NCBI RefSeq assembly: GCF_001556185.1
Contig: NZ_LSIJ01000069.1
Location: 1-15,816 of the forward strand
Origin: Sphingomonas sp. CCH10-B3
GTDB taxonomy: Bacteria; Pseudomonadota; Alphaproteobacteria; Sphingomonadales; Sphingomonadaceae
DNA: 15,816 nucleotides
Direction of reading: 5' to 3'
Under the pieces are notes generated by a model, which worked only from the letters and a program-made list of their open reading frames with translations, made no database searches and was not told where the DNA came from. The position numbers were made by a program, and so were the translations under genes. This document shows, piece by piece, positions 14,299-15,816 of the stretch; within the stretch, counting starts at the first letter, position 1, and each line of letters begins with the position of its first letter.

Positions 14299-15761
14299 AC
14301 GACAAGCTCGAACTCGATATTCCAGTATTGTTGCCGGACCTTCCTGACGCGGCCGACGCTTGCCTGGACCGTCTCGTATCAACCCTGTCAAAGCGCGAAG
14401 GCGTCGAGCGGGCGCATGTGATCTGCCTCGACGGCGACACGCCGGCGGCCCTGTGCATCCATTTCGACGCTGCCAAGCTGCCGCTGCCGCGCTTGCGCGA
14501 GATGGTGCGCGCCGCGGGCGCCGAAATCACCGAACGCTACGGCCATGCGATCTGGCAGGTGACGGGGATCAGCCACGAGCGTCGGGCGCGCACCGTCAGT
14601 GACGCGCTATGCGCGCTGCCGGGCGTGGTGCAGGCGAGTGCCAGTACCAGTGGGTCTGTCCGGGTTGAATATGACCGCCGCGAGACCACCGAAGAGGAGG
14701 TGCGTTCGGCGCTTCGCAAGTTGAAGGTCCGGGTGGGCAAGCGGGTCGCCGCCGACGACCATGCCGGCCATGACCATGGTCCCGGTGGGCACGGGGCGGG
14801 CGAGGAGAAACACGGTCCTGGCGACGGTCACGACCATAGCCATGCCGATTTTCTTGGTCCCAACACCGAGTTGATCTTTGCGCTCGCTTGCGGCGCGCTG
14901 CTGGGAATTGGCTACGCGATCGAGAAGCTGGCCACCGGTGCACCGGACTGGCTGCCGACCGCCTGCTACATCGCAGCCTATTTCTTCGGCGGGTTCTTCA
15001 CGCTGCGCGAGGCAATCGACAATCTTCGGCTGAAGAAGTTCGAGATCGACACGCTGATGTTGGTTGCTGCCGCCGGCGCCGCTGCGCTGGGCGCATGGGC
15101 CGAAGGCGCGCTGCTGCTGTTCCTGTTCAGCCTTGGCCATGCGCTTGAGCATTACGCGATGGGACGCGCCAAGAAGGCGATCGAGGCGCTGGCGAAGCTC
15201 GCGCCCGAAACCGCGACCGTGCGACGTGACGGGCAGACCAGCGAAATCCCGGTCGAGGAGATGGTTGTCGGGGATATTGCTATCGTCCGACCAAACGAAC
15301 GCCTTCCCGCCGATGGTTTCGTCATCACGGGCACGAGCGCGATCAACCAAGCCCCGGTGACCGGCGAGAGCATCCCGGTCGACAAGGTGCCGGTCGCGGA
15401 CGCGGCAGCCGCCCGCGCCAAGCCCGATGCGGTCGAGGCGGAGAGCCGCGTCTTTGCCGGCACGATCAATGGCGGCGGCGCGATCGAGATCGAGGTGACG
15501 CGCCGATCCAACGAGTCCGCGCTCGCCAAGGTGGTGAAGATGGTGAGCGAGGCGGAGACGCAGAAGTCGCCGACGCAGCGCTTCACCGATCGGTTCGAGC
15601 GCATCTTCGTGCCCGCCGTCCTGATCCTGTCGGTGCTGCTGCTGTTCGCCTGGGTGGTCATCGACGAGCCGTTCCGCGACAGCTTCTATCGCGCGATGGC
15701 GGTACTGGTCGCAGCGAGCCCTTGCGCGCTCGCGATCGCGACGCCGAGCGCGGTCCTGTCC
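14295..15761 (+). CDS. P1B-type metal ATPase, 5' part only, interrupted by a Tn3-family transposon
   Basis: The frame opens at the ATG at 14295 after a consensus AGGAGG and encodes 489 native residues. Two ferredoxin-like, HMA-type regions (about 8-75 and 82-145) lack the CxxC metal motif. A His-rich linker follows (156-183, eight His). Then come transmembrane helices, the actuator domain with TGES (356-359), and helix 6 with S475-P476-C477 in AASPCALAIATPSAVLS. SPC rather than CPC places it with P1B-4-like ATPases (CzcP/CoaT/PfeT types; Zn, Co, Fe, Cd) rather than ZntA/CadA. The frame then enters a transposon end, so the phosphorylation (DKTGT), nucleotide-binding and HEGG regions are absent. 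The frame stays open to the window end with a nonsense tail. As seen it cannot be an active pump; the 3' part may lie beyond the transposon. Confidence 0.9.
15757..15761 (+). repeat. predicted left copy of 5-bp target site duplication (TGTCC)
   Basis: These five bases abut the outer GGGG end of the inverted repeat. Tn3-family insertion duplicates 5 bp, so TGTCC should recur directly after the far end of the element, followed by the rest of the ATPase gene. Only one copy is visible here. Confidence 0.5.
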
Positions 15762-15799
15762 GGGGTCGGTACACAGAACGGACCCAGATATACGCTAAG
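15762..15799 (+). repeat. Tn3-family 38-bp terminal inverted repeat
   Basis: The segment is exactly 38 bases. It starts GGGGTCGG at the ATPase junction and ends TACGCTAAG, with CAGAA and GGA in the middle. These are the conserved outer and inner ends of Tn3/Tn21-group terminal repeats. The GGGG end faces the ATPase gene, so the element extends to the right. Confidence 0.88.
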
Positions 15800-15816
15800 G
15801 TTTTGCCGTGCCTTCG
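15762..15816 (+). mobile_element. left end of a Tn3-family transposon (continues past window)
   Basis: The terminal repeat and 17 interior bases are present. No transposase, resolvase or cargo is visible. The conserved ATPase sequence ends abruptly at base 15761, which independently supports an insertion junction. Confidence 0.85.

Noticed and set aside
15762..15816. Continuation of the ATPase frame to the window end
   Set aside because: The residues after S489 (GVGTQNGPRYTLRFC) have no ATPase similarity and come from reading through the transposon terminal repeat.
1..15816. CRISPR arrays, tRNA or rRNA genes
   Set aside because: No regularly spaced direct repeats and no recognisable structural RNA sequence were seen on either strand.

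Overview
The window is GC-rich, densely packed bacterial DNA carrying a heavy-metal homeostasis island. GC-rich codon usage, very short intergenic gaps, frequent ATGA/GTGA/TGATG stop-start overlaps and the gene set (retropepsin-PDZ protein, CzcCBA, cytochrome c-FTR1 fusion, short CDF transporters) suggest an alphaproteobacterium, most likely a sphingomonad. That assignment is an inference; no rRNA or housekeeping marker is present.

Layout. (1) 3-1178: retropepsin-like aspartic protease with a C-terminal PDZ domain, possibly missing its true 5' end at the window edge. (2) 1172-4260: a divergent metal-response module. A MerR-family sensor on the minus strand (Cys 81/116/124) faces a short cation-diffusion-facilitator transporter and a cytochrome c-FTR1 permease (PbrT-like) on the plus strand. 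A recognisable MerR-type dyad with a 19-bp spacer lies between them. (3) 4301-10395: a czc-type RND efflux operon made of a small His-rich secreted protein, the TolC-like channel CzcC, the lipoprotein adaptor CzcB and the inner-membrane pump CzcA. A 15-bp-stem hairpin follows the pump gene. (4) 10449-14298: a run of same-strand, largely overlapping genes: SRPBCC protein, MliC-like lipoprotein, a FliE homologue, bestrophin-like channel, a second MliC-like lipoprotein, ZIP transporter and a second short CDF transporter. (5) 14295-15761: the 5' part of a P1B-type ATPase with an SPC motif and a His-rich linker. It is cut right after transmembrane helix 6 by a perfectly formed 38-bp Tn3-family terminal inverted repeat (15762-15799). 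The window ends inside that transposon.

Working together: metal would be sensed by the MerR protein, moved from cytosol to periplasm by the CDF proteins (and by the ATPase when intact), and pumped across the outer membrane by CzcCBA. ZIP and FTR1 could supply metal in the opposite direction. The least expected part is the block between the pump and the CDF/ATPase genes. An isolated flagellar rod-adaptor protein (FliE) sits between two paralogous MliC-like lipoproteins and next to a bestrophin, with no other flagellar gene in view.

Essentially all sequence is coding. The largest gaps are the 75-bp divergent promoter (1592-1666), 60 bp before czcC and 53 bp after czcA; no stretch over 300 bases lacks a gene.
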